This document shows positions 7,174 to 16,762 of a stretch of DNA of 64,000 nucleotides, piece after piece. The notes below the pieces were generated by a model, which did not search any database, had not been told where the DNA came from, and saw only the letters and a program-made list of their open reading frames with translations. Numbering within the stretch: position 1 is the first letter of the stretch; the number at the start of each line of letters is the position of its first letter. The stretch lies in contig NZ_BMRJ01000002.1 in assembly GCF_014648575.1 (NCBI RefSeq), positions 532,683 through 596,682 of the forward strand. The letters are read 5' to 3'. Made by a program: the position numbers and the translations under genes. The stretch comes from Agromyces mediolanus (lineage in GTDB: Bacteria > Actinomycetota > Actinomycetes > Actinomycetales > Microbacteriaceae).

Positions 7174-9867
7174 GTGACCAGCTCCGCCTTCCCATCAGAG
7201 CCCGCCGCAGCCCACCACGACCCCAGCGCCCGTGGGGCCGTCAGCGACCGCATCGACCACGAGCTCCGCGCCGAGGTGCGCCTGCTCGGCAGCCTCCTCG
7301 GCACCGTGCTCGCCGAGGCCGGCGGCCCCGCCCTCCTCGACGACGTCGAACGCCTCCGCGCGCTCACGATCGCCGCGTACGAGGGCGAAGGCGCCTCCCT
7401 CGAGGACGCCGAGGCCCTCGTGGCCGCCTTCACGCCCGCCCGCGCCGAGGAGGTGGCGCGCGCGTTCACGGTGTACTTCCACCTCGCGAACCTCGCCGAG
7501 GAGCACCACCGCGTGCGCGTGCTCCGAGCCCGCGACGGCGCCGACCGCGACGCCCCGGCCGAGTCGCTCGGCGCGGCCTACGACCACCTCGTCGCCGAGA
7601 TCGGCGAGGATGCCGCGGCCGAGCGTCTGCGCCGGCTGCGCTTCCACCCCGTGCTCACGGCCCACCCTACCGAGGCCCGGCGCCGCGCCGTCGCCTCCGC
7701 GATCCGCCGCGTCGGCGAGCTGCTCGCCGAGCGCGAGGAGCTGCTCCGGCTCGCCCCGGCCGCCGACCCCGCCGAGCTCGACCGCCGCCTCGCCGAGCAG
7801 ATCGACGTGCTCTGGCGCACCTCGCCGATCCGCACCACCCGGCCCACCCCGCTCGACGAGGTGCGCAGTGCGATGAACGTCTTCGACCAGACGCTCTTCG
7901 AGGTCGTGCCGCGGGTGTACCGCCAGCTCGACGACCGCCTGCAGGGCCGCGAGGCCGGGCTCGCCCCCGCCGTCGCGCCCGCCTTCGTGCGCCTCGGCAG
8001 CTGGATCGCGGGCGACCGCGACGGCAATCCCTTCGTCACCGCCGAGACGACGGCCGCCGCCGCCGGGATCGCCGCCGAGCACGTGCTGCTCGGGCTCGAG
8101 CGCGCCGCCACCCGCGTGGGCCGCAGCCTCACCCTCGCCGAGGACGGCACGCCCGCTTCGCCCGAGGTGCGGGAGCTCTGGGCCGCCCAGCAGCGGCTCG
8201 CCCCCGAGGTGACCGCCGGCATCGGCACGCGCGCGCCCGACGAGCCGCACCGCCGGGTGCTGCTCGTCATCGCCGCCCGGCTCCGCGCCACCCGCGAGGG
8301 CGACGCGACGCTCGCTTACGCCTCGCCCGAGGAGCTGCTCGCCGAGCTCCGCCTCGTGCAGGCCTCGCTCGCCGCGGCCGGCGCCCACCGCAGCGCGAAC
8401 GGCGAGCTGCAGGGGCTCGTCTGGCAGGTGGAGACCTTCGGCTTCCACCTCGCCGAGCTCGAGGTGCGCCAGCACTCCGAGGTGCACCGGCGCGTGCTCG
8501 CCGAGCTCGCCGAGGCCGAGCCCGGGGCCGAGCGCAGCGAGCTCGCCGCCGAGGTGCTCGCCGTGTTCCGCACGATCGCCGAGCTGCAGCGACGCGGCGG
8601 GCTGCGCGCCGCCCGCCGCTACATCGTCTCCTTCACGCAGAGCGCCGACGACCTCGCGAACGTCTTCCGGCTCGCCGAGGCCGCGCTCGGCGACGAGGCC
8701 CCCGTGCTCGATGTCATCCCGCTGTTCGAGACCTTCGCCGACCTCGAGGCGTCCACCGACATCCTCGACGGCATGCTGCAGCTGCCCGAGGTGCAGCGCC
8801 GCCTCGCCGAGACGGGCCGGGCGGTCGAGGTCATGCTCGGCTACTCCGACTCCTCGAAGGACGTCGGCCCGGTCGCCGCGACGCTCGCCCTCGACGCCGC
8901 GCAGGCGCGCATCGCCGCCTGGGCGGAGCGCAACGACATCGAGCTCACTCTCTTCCACGGCCGCGGCGGCGCCCTCGGCCGCGGCGGCGGGCGCACGAAC
9001 GAGGCCGTGCTCGCGCAGCCGCCGGGCTCGGTCGACGGCCGCTTCAAGGTCACCGAGCAGGGCGAGGTGATCTTCGCCCGCTACGGCGACCCCGACATCG
9101 CCGCCCGCCACCTCGAACAGATGGCCGCGGCCACGCTGCTCGCCGGCAGCCCCGAGAACGAGCAGCGCAACCGCGAGGCCGCCGCCCGCTTCGCCGGGCT
9201 CGCGGCGCGGCTCGACGAGGCCTCCCGCGCCCGCTTCTTCGCGCTCGTGAAGGCGGAGGGCTTCGCGCCCTGGTTCGCCAGGGTCACGCCGATGGAGGAG
9301 GTCGGGCTGCTCGCCCTCGGCTCCCGGCCCGCGCGGCGCGGGCTCTCGGTGTCCTCGCTCGAGGACCTGCGGGCCATCCCGTGGGTGTTCGCCTGGACAC
9401 AGGCGCGGATCAACCTCACCGGCTGGTTCGGGCTCGGCACCGCGCTCGCCGCGGTCGGCGAGGAGGAGCTGCTGCGCCGGGCGTACCGGGAGTGGCCGCT
9501 GTTCGCCTCGATGATCGACAACGTCGAGATGTCGCTCGCGAAGGCCGACGACCGGCTCGCCGAGCGCTACCTCGCCCTCGGCGATCGGGACGAGCTCGCC
9601 GCCCTCGTGCTCGACGAGCTCGCCCTCACCCGCGAGTGGGTGCTGCGGGCGAGCGGGCACGACGAGCTGCTGGCCGAGCAGCCGGTGCTGCAGCGCGCGG
9701 TGCGGCTGCGGAGCCCCTACGTGGACGCGCTGTCGCTGCTGCAGCTGCGGGCGCTCCGTGCGGTCCGCGAGGAGCAGAGCGCCGGCGCGACGCCCGACGA
9801 GCACGAGCTGCGGCTGCTGCTGCTCGCCGTGAACGGGATCGCCGCCGGCCTGCAGAACACGGGCTGA
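7174..9867 (+). CDS. ppc: Phosphoenolpyruvate carboxylase
   Basis: 897 residues, the usual length. It carboxylates PEP with bicarbonate to give oxaloacetate, the main anaplerotic reaction feeding aspartate- and glutamate-family amino acids. The catalytic histidine lies in FHPVLTAHPTEARRRAV near residue 165; the second signature VMLGYSDSSKDVGPVAATLA and the glycine loop FHGRGGALGRGGGRTNEAV are intact, as is the C-terminal NTG expected for this family. The GTG start is supported by the leaderless promoter. The gene is monocistronic and convergent with the two-component system that follows, with only 24 bases between the stops. Confidence 0.96.
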   Translation: MTSSAFPSEPAAAHHDPSARGAVSDRIDHELRAEVRLLGSLLGTVLAEAGGPALLDDVERLRALTIAAYEGEGASLEDAEALVAAFTPARAEEVARAFTVYFHLANLAEEHHRVRVLRARDGADRDAPAESLGAAYDHLVAEIGEDAAAERLRRLRFHPVLTAHPTEARRRAVASAIRRVGELLAEREELLRLAPAADPAELDRRLAEQIDVLWRTSPIRTTRPTPLDEVRSAMNVFDQTLFEVVPRVYRQLDDRLQGREAGLAPAVAPAFVRLGSWIAGDRDGNPFVTAETTAAAAGIAAEHVLLGLERAATRVGRSLTLAEDGTPASPEVRELWAAQQRLAPEVTAGIGTRAPDEPHRRVLLVIAARLRATREGDATLAYASPEELLAELRLVQASLAAAGAHRSANGELQGLVWQVETFGFHLAELEVRQHSEVHRRVLAELAEAEPGAERSELAAEVLAVFRTIAELQRRGGLRAARRYIVSFTQSADDLANVFRLAEAALGDEAPVLDVIPLFETFADLEASTDILDGMLQLPEVQRRLAETGRAVEVMLGYSDSSKDVGPVAATLALDAAQARIAAWAERNDIELTLFHGRGGALGRGGGRTNEAVLAQPPGSVDGRFKVTEQGEVIFARYGDPDIAARHLEQMAAATLLAGSPENEQRNREAAARFAGLAARLDEASRARFFALVKAEGFAPWFARVTPMEEVGLLALGSRPARRGLSVSSLEDLRAIPWVFAWTQARINLTGWFGLGTALAAVGEEELLRRAYREWPLFASMIDNVEMSLAKADDRLAERYLALGDRDELAALVLDELALTREWVLRASGHDELLAEQPVLQRAVRLRSPYVDALSLLQLRALRAVREEQSAGATPDEHELRLLLLAVNGIAAGLQNTG

Positions 9868-9891
9868 GCCGGCGCCACCCGGGGCTCGGGC

Positions 9892-10536
9892 TCAGAGCAG
9901 CCCGAGCTCCATCGCGCGGGTCACGGCGCGGGTGCGGTCGTTCACGCCGAGCTTCTCGAACACGTGCGCGAGGTGCGTCTTCACCGTCGCCTCGCCGATC
10001 ACGAGCGTGCGGGCGATCTCGGGGTTCGAGCTGCCGGCCGCGACGAGCCGCAGCACGTCGAGCTCCCGCGGCGAGAGGGCCTGCGGCGGGGCCGTCGCGC
10101 CGCCGGCATCCGCCCGCATCCGCCGCACGAGCTGGGCCGCGACCGAGGGCGCGAGCACCGTCTCGCCCGCGACGACGGCGCGGATGCCGGCGAGGATCTC
10201 GTCCTGCGGCGCCGCCTTCAGCAGGTACCCGGCGGCGCCCGCCTCGATCGCCTCGACGATGTGCTCGTCGGTGTCGTAGGTGGTGAGCACGAGCACCCGC
10301 ACGCCGCCGCCCTCGGCGAGGATGCGCGCGGTCGCCCGGGCGCCGTCGAGGCCGGGCATGCGCAGGTCCATCAGCACGAGGGCGGGGGACAGCTCGGCCG
10401 CGAGCGCGACGGCCTCGAGCCCGTCGGCGGCGACGCCGACGACCTCGATCCCCTCGGCGCTCTCGAGCAGGCCGACGATGCCGGCGCGCACGATGGGGTG
10501 GTCGTCGGCGACGACGACGCGGATCGGCGCGGTCAT
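9892..10536 (-). CDS. NarL/LuxR-family response regulator
   Basis: 214 residues. Receiver domain with DDHP at 11-14, phospho-acceptor Asp57 in [13 protein letters not shown] and the conserved Lys in YLLKAAP. The LuxR-type helix-turn-helix covers about 150-210 ([36 protein letters not shown]). It is coupled to the kinase gene upstream by a four-base ATGA overlap. The nearby ABC-2 exporter is the likely target by analogy with other actinobacterial NarL-type systems placed next to such exporters. Confidence 0.9.
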   Translation of the reverse strand: MTAPIRVVVADDHPIVRAGIVGLLESAEGIEVVGVAADGLEAVALAAELSPALVLMDLRMPGLDGARATARILAEGGGVRVLVLTTYDTDEHIVEAIEAGAAGYLLKAAPQDEILAGIRAVVAGETVLAPSVAAQLVRRMRADAGGATAPPQALSPRELDVLRLVAAGSSNPEIARTLVIGEATVKTHLAHVFEKLGVNDRTRAVTRAMELGLL

Positions 10537-11711
10537 GCGCTGCTCCCCTCGCTCGGAACGCGGTCGGATGCCTCGACGGGCAGCTCGACGCGGAGTTCGG
10601 CCCCGCCGCCGGGGGCTGGGCCGAACGTCACCCGCCCGCCGGCGAGGGCGACGCGGTCGCGGAGCCCGGCGAGCCCGAAGCCGGGCGGATCGTCGGGGCC
10701 CGGACCGACGCCGTCGTCGCGCACGACGAGCCGGGCCATCCCGTCCGCCGCGTCGACGCTGAGGGCCGCGTGCGCCGCCCTGGCGTGCTTCCGCACGTTC
10801 GCGAGCCCCTCCTGGGAGGCGCGCAGCAGCACGACCTCGAGCTCCCGGTCGAGGCCCGGCGCGCGCACGTCGAGCGCCACGGCGACGCCGGTCTCCCGCT
10901 CGAAGCCGGCGGCGAGCCGGCCGAGCGCGTCGGCGAGGCTCGTGTCGAGCGCGATGGGGGAGACCGCGGCGACGAGCCCGCGCGCCTCGGTCAGCGCCTC
11001 GCGCGCCATCTCCTCGATGAGGCCGAGGTCGCCGCGCGCGGCCGGCACGTCGGGCGACGGGGCGTCGAGCCGCCGCTCCGCGCGCTGGGCGAGCATGACG
11101 AGCCCGGTGAGGCTCTGCGCGATGGTGTCGTGGATCTCCCGGGCGAGCCGCGCCCGCTCCTCGGTCACGCCCGTCTCACGGTGCATCGCCGCGAGCTGCC
11201 CCTGGGCGGCCTGCAGCTCGGCGAGCAGACGGGCCCGCTCCTCGCCGACCTCGGCGATTCGGGTGATCCACAGGCCGAGCGCGAGGCTGAACGCGAGCGA
11301 GAGCGCGCCGACGCCGAGGCCCGCGAGCACGCCCGTCGGGCCGAGCCCGACCGCGTAGCCGGCGGCGACCGCGATCCCGAGCAGCACGTTGCCGATGATC
11401 GCGCGCTTCGTCGACGGCGCGGTGATCCAGAGGAACGGGTAGGCGAAGGCCTGCAGCGTCGCGGCGCCGGAGTCGAACGCGGTGCCGGCGAAGACCAGGG
11501 CGACGAGGATGGCGGTGATCGCGACGTGGTGCCGCGGGTCCTCCGAGCCGATCCGCCACCTGAGGTAGCCGGCGTAGACCAGGAGGAACCCCGCGACGAC
11601 GGCCCAGGTGCCCCAGTCCCGCGGGCCGTACGGCGGGAAGACGAGGCCGAAGGTGACGACGACGGCCGACACCGCGACGGCGGCGAGGTCCCACCAGCGG
11701 CGGTTCAGCAT
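10533..11711 (-). CDS. NarL-type sensor histidine kinase
   Basis: 392 residues. Five or six predicted transmembrane helices in residues 8-150 form the sensor part without a large extracellular loop, as in intramembrane-sensing kinases. HisKA_3 domain with phospho-acceptor His194 in [20 protein letters not shown]. HATPase N box [14 protein letters not shown] and G boxes [19 protein letters not shown] and [10 protein letters not shown]. It follows the ABC transporter genes on the same strand with 21 bases between stop and start, and has its own GAGCAT box. Confidence 0.9.
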   Translation of the reverse strand: MLNRRWWDLAAVAVSAVVVTFGLVFPPYGPRDWGTWAVVAGFLLVYAGYLRWRIGSEDPRHHVAITAILVALVFAGTAFDSGAATLQAFAYPFLWITAPSTKRAIIGNVLLGIAVAAGYAVGLGPTGVLAGLGVGALSLAFSLALGLWITRIAEVGEERARLLAELQAAQGQLAAMHRETGVTEERARLAREIHDTIAQSLTGLVMLAQRAERRLDAPSPDVPAARGDLGLIEEMAREALTEARGLVAAVSPIALDTSLADALGRLAAGFERETGVAVALDVRAPGLDRELEVVLLRASQEGLANVRKHARAAHAALSVDAADGMARLVVRDDGVGPGPDDPPGFGLAGLRDRVALAGGRVTFGPAPGGGAELRVELPVEASDRVPSEGSSA

Positions 11712-11717
11712 TCCGTC

Positions 11718-11723
11718 ATGCTC
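11718..11723 (-). promoter_or_regulatory. Possible leaderless -10 box of the kinase gene
   Basis: On the minus strand: GAGCAT, spacer GACGGA, ATG at 11711. The same hexamer stands at the same distance before the ABC ATPase gene. Confidence 0.4.
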
Positions 11724-11732
11724 TCACGTGGC

Positions 11733-12596
11733 TCAGGCGTCGCGCCGGATCCAGCGGAACGTGAGCCGGCTCGCGACGAGCCCGATCACGAGCCAGACGA
11801 GCAGCCACAGCGCGACCCAGCCGAGGTCCCAGCTGCCGTGCTGCTCCATGACGGCGAAGTCCTCCGGCAGGAACGCGGCGCGCATGCCCTGCGCCATCCA
11901 CTTCAGGGGGAACAGGCTCGCGAGGTTTTGCATCCACTCCGGCAGGGCGGAGAACTGCAGGTACACGCCCGAGATGAACTGCAGCACGAGCACGATCGGC
12001 ACGACGACGGCGGTGGCCGAGCGGGCGCTGCGAGGCACCGCGGAGAGCGCGATGCCGAGCAGGGCCGAGGCGACCGTGCCGAGCACGAAGACCCAGGCGA
12101 AGGTCAGCCAGGCCTCGCCGCTCGTCGGCAGCTCGACGCCGAAGACGGTGGCCGCGACGAGCAGCAGCAGCCCCGCCTGCAGCACGCCGGTCGTGAACAC
12201 CTGGCCGAGCTTGCCGATGAAGTACGACACGGGCGACAGCGGGGTGCCGCCGAGTCGCTTCAGCGTGCCGTCGCCCTTCTCGCCGGCGATGTCGACGGCG
12301 AGGTTCTGCACCCCCGAGAGCAGCACGCCCGCCGCGAGCATGCCGGGCAGGTAGTACGCGCCGACGCTGACGCCCGCGGTGCCGGGACCGGGCGAGATGT
12401 CCCCGGCCGAGCTGAACGCGGCGGTGAAGATGCCGAGCATGATGAGCGGGAACAGGAAGGTGAAGAACACCGTGTCCGGGCTGCGGAAGTAGCCGCGCAC
12501 CTCGTAGCCGATGCGGCTGAGCCCCGAGGCGATGACGCCCGGCAGGCGGGCGGCGCCTGAGCGGCCGGCGGTGGACGGGGTGGTGACGGCGCTCAT
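11733..12596 (-). CDS. ABC-2 type exporter permease
   Basis: 287 residues. A cytoplasmic N-terminus is followed by six transmembrane helices with the ABC-2 pattern: the first near FFTFLFPLIMLGIFTAAF, the loop ending DIAGEKGDGTLKRLGGTPLS, which is the conserved coupling region of ABC-2 permeases, and the last near WVALWLLVWLVIGLVASRL. It exports an unknown substrate together with the ATPase encoded upstream; ABC-2 systems beside two-component systems often serve antibiotic or lipid export. Its start overlaps the ATPase stop by four bases. Confidence 0.9.
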   Translation of the reverse strand: MSAVTTPSTAGRSGAARLPGVIASGLSRIGYEVRGYFRSPDTVFFTFLFPLIMLGIFTAAFSSAGDISPGPGTAGVSVGAYYLPGMLAAGVLLSGVQNLAVDIAGEKGDGTLKRLGGTPLSPVSYFIGKLGQVFTTGVLQAGLLLLVAATVFGVELPTSGEAWLTFAWVFVLGTVASALLGIALSAVPRSARSATAVVVPIVLVLQFISGVYLQFSALPEWMQNLASLFPLKWMAQGMRAAFLPEDFAVMEQHGSWDLGWVALWLLVWLVIGLVASRLTFRWIRRDA

Positions 12597-13522
12597 GCGC
12601 GGGCCTCCTCGGGGGTCGCGACGGTGGGGGAGACGGCGGATGCCTCGGCGGCGCCCACGAGCTCGAGGTACACGTCCTCGAGGCTCGGGCGGATGACCTC
12701 GAGCTCGGCGGGCTCGCCGCCGCGCCCGTCGGCGGTCACGGACCCGGCCTCGGCCGCGAGGGCCGCGACGAGTTCGGCGGGCCGTTCGGTGCGTCGCTCG
12801 CGGCGGACGCCCGAGGCATCCCGCCAGCGCACGATCGGGACCCTGGCGGCCGGGCCGCCGAGCTCGGCGATGGCGCCCTCGGCGACGATCCGGCCGCCCA
12901 GGATCACCGCGGCGCGGTCGCCGAGCTGCGCGGCCTCGTCGAGGTAGTGGGTGGTCAGCAGGATCGTGGTGCCCTCGGCCTTCAGCCGTTCGATGAGGCC
13001 CCAGAACTCGCGCCGGGCCTCGGGGTCGAAGCCCGTCGTCGGCTCGTCCAGGAACAGCAGCTGCGGGCGGCCGACGATGCCGAGCGCCACGTCGACGCGA
13101 CGGCGCTGCCCGCCGGAGAGCTTCGAGATTCGGGTGCCGGCCTTCTGCTCGAGTCCGACGGCGGCGATGACCTCGTCGACGTCGCGCGGGTTCGGGTAGT
13201 AGCCGGCGAACTGGCGCAACTGCTCGCGGACCGTGTACAGCCCGGCCTCGGGGGCGGACTGCAGCACGATGCCGAGGCGGGAGCGCCACGCGCGGCCGCC
13301 CGTCGCCGGGTCGGCGCCGAGCACCGACACCTCGCCCGAGCTGCGCCGGCGGTAGCCCTCGAGGATCTCGATCGTGGTCGACTTGCCGGCGCCGTTCGGG
13401 CCGAGCAGTGCGAACGTCTCGCCGCGGGCGATGTCGAGATCGATGCCGTCGACGGCGGTCACCCCGCCGTACGCCTTGCGGAGGCCGCGCACGCGGACGG
13501 CGGGGCTCTGAATCTGGTCCAT
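12593..13522 (-). CDS. ABC transporter ATP-binding protein (DrrA/CcmA class)
   Basis: 309 residues from the ATG at 13522. Walker A LLGPNGAGKSTTIEIL, Q loop LGIVLQSA, signature SKLSGGQRRRVDVALG, Walker B LLFLDEPTTGFD and switch His in LTTHYLDEA are all intact. A C-terminal extension of about 90 residues, typical of DrrA-like ATPases, ends in an Ala-rich tail. The frame stays open upstream to 13582, but the start at 13522 puts the conserved VRVRGLRKAYGG near the N-terminus and has a GAGCAT box six bases upstream. Forms an exporter with the following permease. Confidence 0.93.
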   Translation of the reverse strand: MDQIQSPAVRVRGLRKAYGGVTAVDGIDLDIARGETFALLGPNGAGKSTTIEILEGYRRRSSGEVSVLGADPATGGRAWRSRLGIVLQSAPEAGLYTVREQLRQFAGYYPNPRDVDEVIAAVGLEQKAGTRISKLSGGQRRRVDVALGIVGRPQLLFLDEPTTGFDPEARREFWGLIERLKAEGTTILLTTHYLDEAAQLGDRAAVILGGRIVAEGAIAELGGPAARVPIVRWRDASGVRRERRTERPAELVAALAAEAGSVTADGRGGEPAELEVIRPSLEDVYLELVGAAEASAVSPTVATPEEARA

Positions 13523-13528
13523 ACTGCG

Positions 13529-13534
13529 ATGCTC
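13529..13534 (-). promoter_or_regulatory. Possible leaderless -10 box of the ABC exporter operon
   Basis: On the minus strand: GAGCAT, spacer CGCAGT, ATG at 13522. Confidence 0.4.
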
Positions 13535-13628
13535 CCGCGCCCGGGGCGGTCGCGGGCACCCCCGAACTGGCGATTCCGGCATCCCCCGATCGGTGGATGC
13601 CGCGAGGACCCGACCGGGCGTCTCCGGC

Positions 13629-14369
13629 TCAGCGGGGCAGCACGAGCGATACCGCGAGGGCGAGCATCACGACGGCGATGACGCCGTCGAGGATGCGCCA
13701 GGCCCGCGGCGTCGAGAGCACCCGGCCGAGCAGCCGGGCCCCGTAGGCCAGGCCGAAGAACCAGAGCACCGAGCCGAGTGCGGCCCCGAGGGCGAACCAC
13801 CAGCGGCCCTCGCCGTGCCCATTGGCGACCGAGCCGAGCAGGAACACGGTGTCGAGGTAGACGTGCGGGTTCAGCCAGGTGAGCGCGAGGCAGGTGCCGA
13901 GCGTCGCGAGGAGGGTCGTGCGGGCGCCCGCGCCGGTCTCGCGCGTCGGCCGGGCGGGCGCCGCCGTGAGCGTGCCGGCCGCCGCGGTCGTGGCGGCCGG
14001 GCCGGAGGCGGAGGGTGCGGCGCCGTCCGGTGTCCCGTCGGACGGCGCCGCGGTCGATGCGCCGGCGCCGAGCGTCGCGCCGCTCGGGCGGATCGCGCGC
14101 TTCGCGGCGAGCACGGCGTAGCCGGCGAGGAAGGCGGCGCCCGCCCAGCGCACGACGTCGACGAGCCACGGCACCGCGGTGAGCACGGCCCCGATGCCCG
14201 ACACCCCGGCGAGGATGAGCACGGCGTCCGACACCGCGCAGACCGCCGCGACCGCGAAGACGTGCTCGCGGCGGATGCCCTGGCGCAGCACGAACACGTT
14301 CTGCGCGCCGATGGCGACGATGAGCGAGAGGCCGAGGCCGAGGCCGGCGAGGGTCGAGCTGAGATCCAC
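13629..14369 (-). CDS. lysE: LysE/ArgO-family basic amino acid exporter
   Basis: 246 residues, GTG start. Six hydrophobic helices; the N-terminal LysE signature GLSLIVAIGAQNVFVLRQG is clear, and LTWLNPHVYLDTVFLLG is the conserved Asn-Pro motif in the second half. A poorly conserved Ala/Thr/Ser-rich cytoplasmic loop of about 65 residues in the middle is longer than in Corynebacterium LysE. It exports lysine and arginine when internal pools rise. It is divergent from the regulator lysG, the classical arrangement. Confidence 0.92.
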   Translation of the reverse strand: MDLSSTLAGLGLGLSLIVAIGAQNVFVLRQGIRREHVFAVAAVCAVSDAVLILAGVSGIGAVLTAVPWLVDVVRWAGAAFLAGYAVLAAKRAIRPSGATLGAGASTAAPSDGTPDGAAPSASGPAATTAAAGTLTAAPARPTRETGAGARTTLLATLGTCLALTWLNPHVYLDTVFLLGSVANGHGEGRWWFALGAALGSVLWFFGLAYGARLLGRVLSTPRAWRILDGVIAVVMLALAVSLVLPR

Positions 14370-14375
14370 GCCTCG

Positions 14376-14381
14376 ACGCTA
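14376..14381 (-). promoter_or_regulatory. Leaderless -10 box of lysE
   Basis: On the minus strand: TAGCGT, spacer CGAGGC, GTG at 14369. Confidence 0.6.
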
Positions 14382-14393
14382 GGACTCAGGATG

Positions 14394-14411
14394 CCTGAAG
14401 TACAGTTCAGG
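14394..14411. promoter_or_regulatory. Candidate LysG operator
   Basis: Perfect inverted repeat CCTGAA-GTACAG-TTCAGG lying between the lysE and lysG starts, just upstream of the lysE -10 box. LysR-type regulators bind such dyads, and LysG activates lysE from this position in Corynebacterium. Confidence 0.55.
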
Positions 14412-14440
14412 ATTCTTCATCAGCATTAGCATGGCTACAG

Positions 14441-15340
14441 ATGGAGATCCCCGCCGAGCTCGCCCGCACCCTCGCGACCGTCGTCGCCGAGGGCACCTTC
14501 GACGCCGCGTCGCGGGTGCTGCAGATCACGCCCTCGGCCGTCTCGCAGCGCATCAAGGCGCTCGAGCAGCACCTCGGCCGCGTGCTCCTCGTGCGGCAGA
14601 AGCCCGTGCGGGCGACCGAGGCCGGGCAGGCCGTGGTGCGCTACGCCCGGCAGCTCGCGCTGCTCGAGCACGACGCCCTCGCGGGCTTCGCGCTCGGTCG
14701 TACGGACGGCGAGGCCGACCGCCGCCCCATCGCGGTGCCGCTCGCGGTGAACGCCGACACGCTCGGCACGTGGATCCTGCCCACCCTCGCCGGGCTCGCG
14801 GCGAGGCATCCGGTCGTCTTCGACCTGCACCGCGACGACCAGGATTTCACCGCCGAGCTGCTCGAGTCGGGCACCGTGATGGCGGCGATCACCTCGCAGG
14901 CGACGCCGGTCGCCGGCTGCGTCGCGCGGCCGCTCGGCGTGATGCGCTACCGCGCGGTCGCGACGCCCGAGTACGTGGCGCGCTGGCTGCCCGGCGGGAT
15001 GACGCCCGCGGCGCTGTCGGGCGCGCCGCTCGTGGACTTCGACCGGCGCGACGACCTGCAGACCGGCTTCCTGCGCTTCGTCGGGGCCGACGCCGCCGGG
15101 CCGCCCAGGCACTACGTGCCCGCGTCGAACGACTTCGCCGTCGCGGTGAAGCTCGGGCTCGGCTGGGGCATGCTGCCCGGCTTCCAGAGCGAGGAGGAGC
15201 TCGCCGACGGGCGGCTCGTGCCGCTCGGCGGCCCGCCGATCGACGTGCCGCTGCACTGGCAGCAGTGGAACCTGCGCTCGCCGCTGCTCGACACGATCGC
15301 CGACGCCGTGGTGGCCGAGGCCCGCCGCGCCTTCAGCTGA
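14441..15340 (+). CDS. lysG: LysR-type regulator LysG/ArgP
   Basis: 299 residues. The N-terminal winged helix shows the ArgP/LysG subgroup sequence (LARTLATVVAEGTFDAASRV, ITPSAVSQRIKALEQHLGR, LLVRQKPVRATEAGQ). The effector domain covers about 85-290. By analogy with Corynebacterium LysG it binds lysine, arginine or histidine and activates the divergent exporter gene. The ATG at 14441 is preferred; a TAGCAT box lies eight bases before it, so the messenger is nearly leaderless. Confidence 0.92.
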   Translation: MEIPAELARTLATVVAEGTFDAASRVLQITPSAVSQRIKALEQHLGRVLLVRQKPVRATEAGQAVVRYARQLALLEHDALAGFALGRTDGEADRRPIAVPLAVNADTLGTWILPTLAGLAARHPVVFDLHRDDQDFTAELLESGTVMAAITSQATPVAGCVARPLGVMRYRAVATPEYVARWLPGGMTPAALSGAPLVDFDRRDDLQTGFLRFVGADAAGPPRHYVPASNDFAVAVKLGLGWGMLPGFQSEEELADGRLVPLGGPPIDVPLHWQQWNLRSPLLDTIADAVVAEARRAFS

Positions 15341-15367
15341 CGCGGCGGCCCGCCCTCCGGGGAGTGT

Positions 15368-15415
15368 CGTCAGTATTTGCGGGTGCGCGGCGCCCGGCAC
15401 CCGCAAATACTGACG
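15368..15415. terminator. 19-bp stem hairpin between convergent genes
   Basis: Arms 15368-15386 and 15397-15415 are exact complements (beginning CGTCAGTATTTGCGGGTGC) around a 10-base loop. It lies between the lysG stop and the aminotransferase stop, so it probably ends transcription from both sides. The AT-rich core CAGTATTTG is unlike the surrounding base composition. Confidence 0.6.
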
Positions 15416-15450
15416 TCAAGCTGGGGGAGTGCGCGGCGCGATGCCGCCGC

Positions 15451-16677
15451 TCAGCCGAAGAGGCGCTGCAGGCGCTGCACGCCCTCGAGCAGCGGCTCGT
15501 CGCCGAGCGCGTAGCTGAAGCGCAGGAAGCCGCTCGGCCCGAACGCCTCGCCGGGCACCGCGGCCACCTCGGCGCGCTCGAGGATGAGGTCGGCGAGCTC
15601 GAGCGAGGTGGTCGGCGTGACGCCGCCCCACTCGCGGCCGAGCAGGCCCGTCACGTCGGGGTACACGTAGAACGCGCCCTCGGGCACCGGCACGCGCAGC
15701 CCCTCGATCTTCGACAGCTCGGCGACGATCGTGCGGCGGCGGCGGTCGAAGGCGCGGCGCATCTGCTCCACCGGCTCCTGGGGGCCGGTGAGGGCGGCGA
15801 TCGCGGCCCGCTGCGAGATGTTCGACACGTTCGAGGTGAGGTGCGACTGCAGGTTGGCGGCGCCCTTGATGACGTCGGCCGGGCCGACCATCCAGCCGAG
15901 CCGCCAGCCGGTCATCGCGTAGGTCTTCGCGACGCCGTTCACGAGGATCGCCTGCTCGGCGAGCCCCGGCACCGCCTCGACGATCGACAGCGCGCGCGGC
16001 GCGGGCGCGCCCACCTCGGTGTCGAGGCCCGCGTACGTCAGGTTCTGGTAGATCTCGTCGGCGATCACCCAGATGCCGTGCTCGAGCGCCCACTCGCCGA
16101 TCGCCCGCACCTGCTCGGGCGGGTAGACCGCGCCCGTGGGGTTCGAGGGCGAGACGAAGAGCAGCGCCTTGGTGCGCTCGGTGCGCGCGGCCTCGAGCTG
16201 CTCGACCGTGACGAGGTAGCCCTGCTCGCTGCCCGCGAAGACGTCGACCTGGCGCCCGCCGGCGAGCTTGATCGCCTCGGGGTAGGTGGTCCAGTAGGGC
16301 GTGGGCACGAGCACCTCGTCGCCCTCGTCGAGGAGCACCTGGAACGCCTGGTAGACGGCCTGCTTGCCGCCGTTCGTGACGACGACCTGCGAGGCGGGCA
16401 CGTCGAGCCCGGAGTCCCGCCGCGTCTTGTCGGCGATCGCCTCGCGGAGCTCGGGCAGCCCGGCGGCCGGCGTGTAGCGGTAGTTCTTGGGGTCGTGCGT
16501 GGCGGCGAGCGCCGCCTCGACGATGTGCTCGGGCGTCGCGAAGTCGGGTTCGCCGGCCGCGTAGGAGATGACCGGGCGCCCCTCGGCCTGGAGGGCCTTC
16601 GCCTTCGCGTCGACCTTCAGGGTCGCGGACTCGGCGATGGCGGCGATGCGGGCGGACAGGCGCGGCTTCTCGGTCAC
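15451..16677 (-). CDS. Class I/II pyridoxal-phosphate aminotransferase (aspartate type)
   Basis: 408 residues. Fold type I aminotransferase: N-terminal [13 protein letters not shown], the substrate loop [12 protein letters not shown], the aspartate binding PLP in [11 protein letters not shown] and the PLP lysine in [18 protein letters not shown]. The C-terminal arginine region ([12 protein letters not shown]) is present. This subgroup makes aspartate from oxaloacetate and glutamate (AspC-like); use of other amino acids is possible. GTG start behind a TAGACT box. In many actinobacteria this gene sits near tRNA-Trp and secE, as here. Confidence 0.93.
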   Translation of the reverse strand: MTEKPRLSARIAAIAESATLKVDAKAKALQAEGRPVISYAAGEPDFATPEHIVEAALAATHDPKNYRYTPAAGLPELREAIADKTRRDSGLDVPASQVVVTNGGKQAVYQAFQVLLDEGDEVLVPTPYWTTYPEAIKLAGGRQVDVFAGSEQGYLVTVEQLEAARTERTKALLFVSPSNPTGAVYPPEQVRAIGEWALEHGIWVIADEIYQNLTYAGLDTEVGAPAPRALSIVEAVPGLAEQAILVNGVAKTYAMTGWRLGWMVGPADVIKGAANLQSHLTSNVSNISQRAAIAALTGPQEPVEQMRRAFDRRRRTIVAELSKIEGLRVPVPEGAFYVYPDVTGLLGREWGGVTPTTSLELADLILERAEVAAVPGEAFGPSGFLRFSYALGDEPLLEGVQRLQRLFG

Positions 16678-16683
16678 ACCGCG

Positions 16684-16689
16684 AGTCTA
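16684..16689 (-). promoter_or_regulatory. Leaderless -10 box of the aminotransferase gene
   Basis: On the minus strand: TAGACT, spacer CGCGGT, GTG at 16677. The rest of the gap to 16762 contains only a weak hairpin (CGGCA-TCCGG-TGCCG). Confidence 0.6.
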
Positions 16690-16762
16690 CCGAGCGACTG
16701 CGCGCTGAGCATGTCGAAGGGGGCCCGCCGGACCGTCGATCCGACCGGCATCCGGTGCCGAT

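Noticed and set aside
11176..11694. Antisense frames inside the second histidine kinase as small genes
   Set aside because: They lack ribosome sites and conserved motifs and mirror the kinase coding sequence.
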